From an uncultured Catenibacterium sp. (GTDB lineage Bacteria > Bacillota_I > Bacilli_A > Erysipelotrichales > Coprobacillaceae), in NCBI RefSeq assembly GCF_900764565.1, contig NZ_CAAFOM010000190.1, positions 1 through 5,804 on the forward strand: a stretch of DNA of 5,804 bases. The letters run 5' to 3'. This document shows, piece after piece, positions 5,799 through 5,804 of this stretch; the first letter of the stretch is position 1, and the number at the start of each line of letters is the position of its first letter. The notes beneath the pieces are model-generated. The model searched no databases, had not been told where the DNA came from, and worked only from the letters and a program-made list of their open reading frames with translations. A program made the translations under genes and the position numbers.

Positions 5799-5804
5799 CG
5801 CGCC

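Overview
The window is AT-rich, densely coded and bacterial. Strong purine-rich Shine-Dalgarno sites (GGAGG/AGGGG types), canonical sigma-A-like -10 boxes, short spacers and U-tract terminators point to a low-GC Gram-positive (Bacillota). The protein styles, a gut-type MATE exporter and a tandem Cof/HAD-IIB protein, would fit Erysipelotrichia such as the Catenibacterium/Coprobacillus group. That placement is an inference and cannot be proven without a search. There is no sign of a phage, a CRISPR array, a tRNA or rRNA gene, or a complete insertion sequence.

Layout from left to right: a MATE-family multidrug/cation exporter on the plus strand (67-1410) converges on an EamA/DMT-family permease on the minus strand (1427-2293). 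They share one compact bidirectional terminator whose loop contains the permease stop codon. Upstream of the permease on the same strand lie a 528-residue protein made of two complete Cof-type HAD-IIB phosphatase domains in tandem (2340-3926) and a 105-residue single-OB-fold single-stranded-DNA-binding protein (3993-4310). These three minus-strand genes have gaps of 46 and 66 bp (using the preferred HAD start) and no intervening terminator. The HAD gene, and probably the permease, also have their own promoters. Divergent from the SSB gene, across a 124-bp AT-rich region, is metY (4435-5703), O-acetylhomoserine sulfhydrylase, followed by a strong one-directional terminator at the right edge.

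The genes do not form an obvious single pathway. Two are membrane transporters (efflux and metabolite/drug type), one is a soluble phosphatase, one is a small SSB and one makes homocysteine from O-acetylhomoserine and sulfide. The region looks like ordinary chromosomal housekeeping and transport. Its more interesting aspects are fine-scale: terminator/coding overlap, two longest-ORF start codons buried inside -10 boxes, a possible SD-masking hairpin, the duplicated phosphatase and the tail-less SSB.
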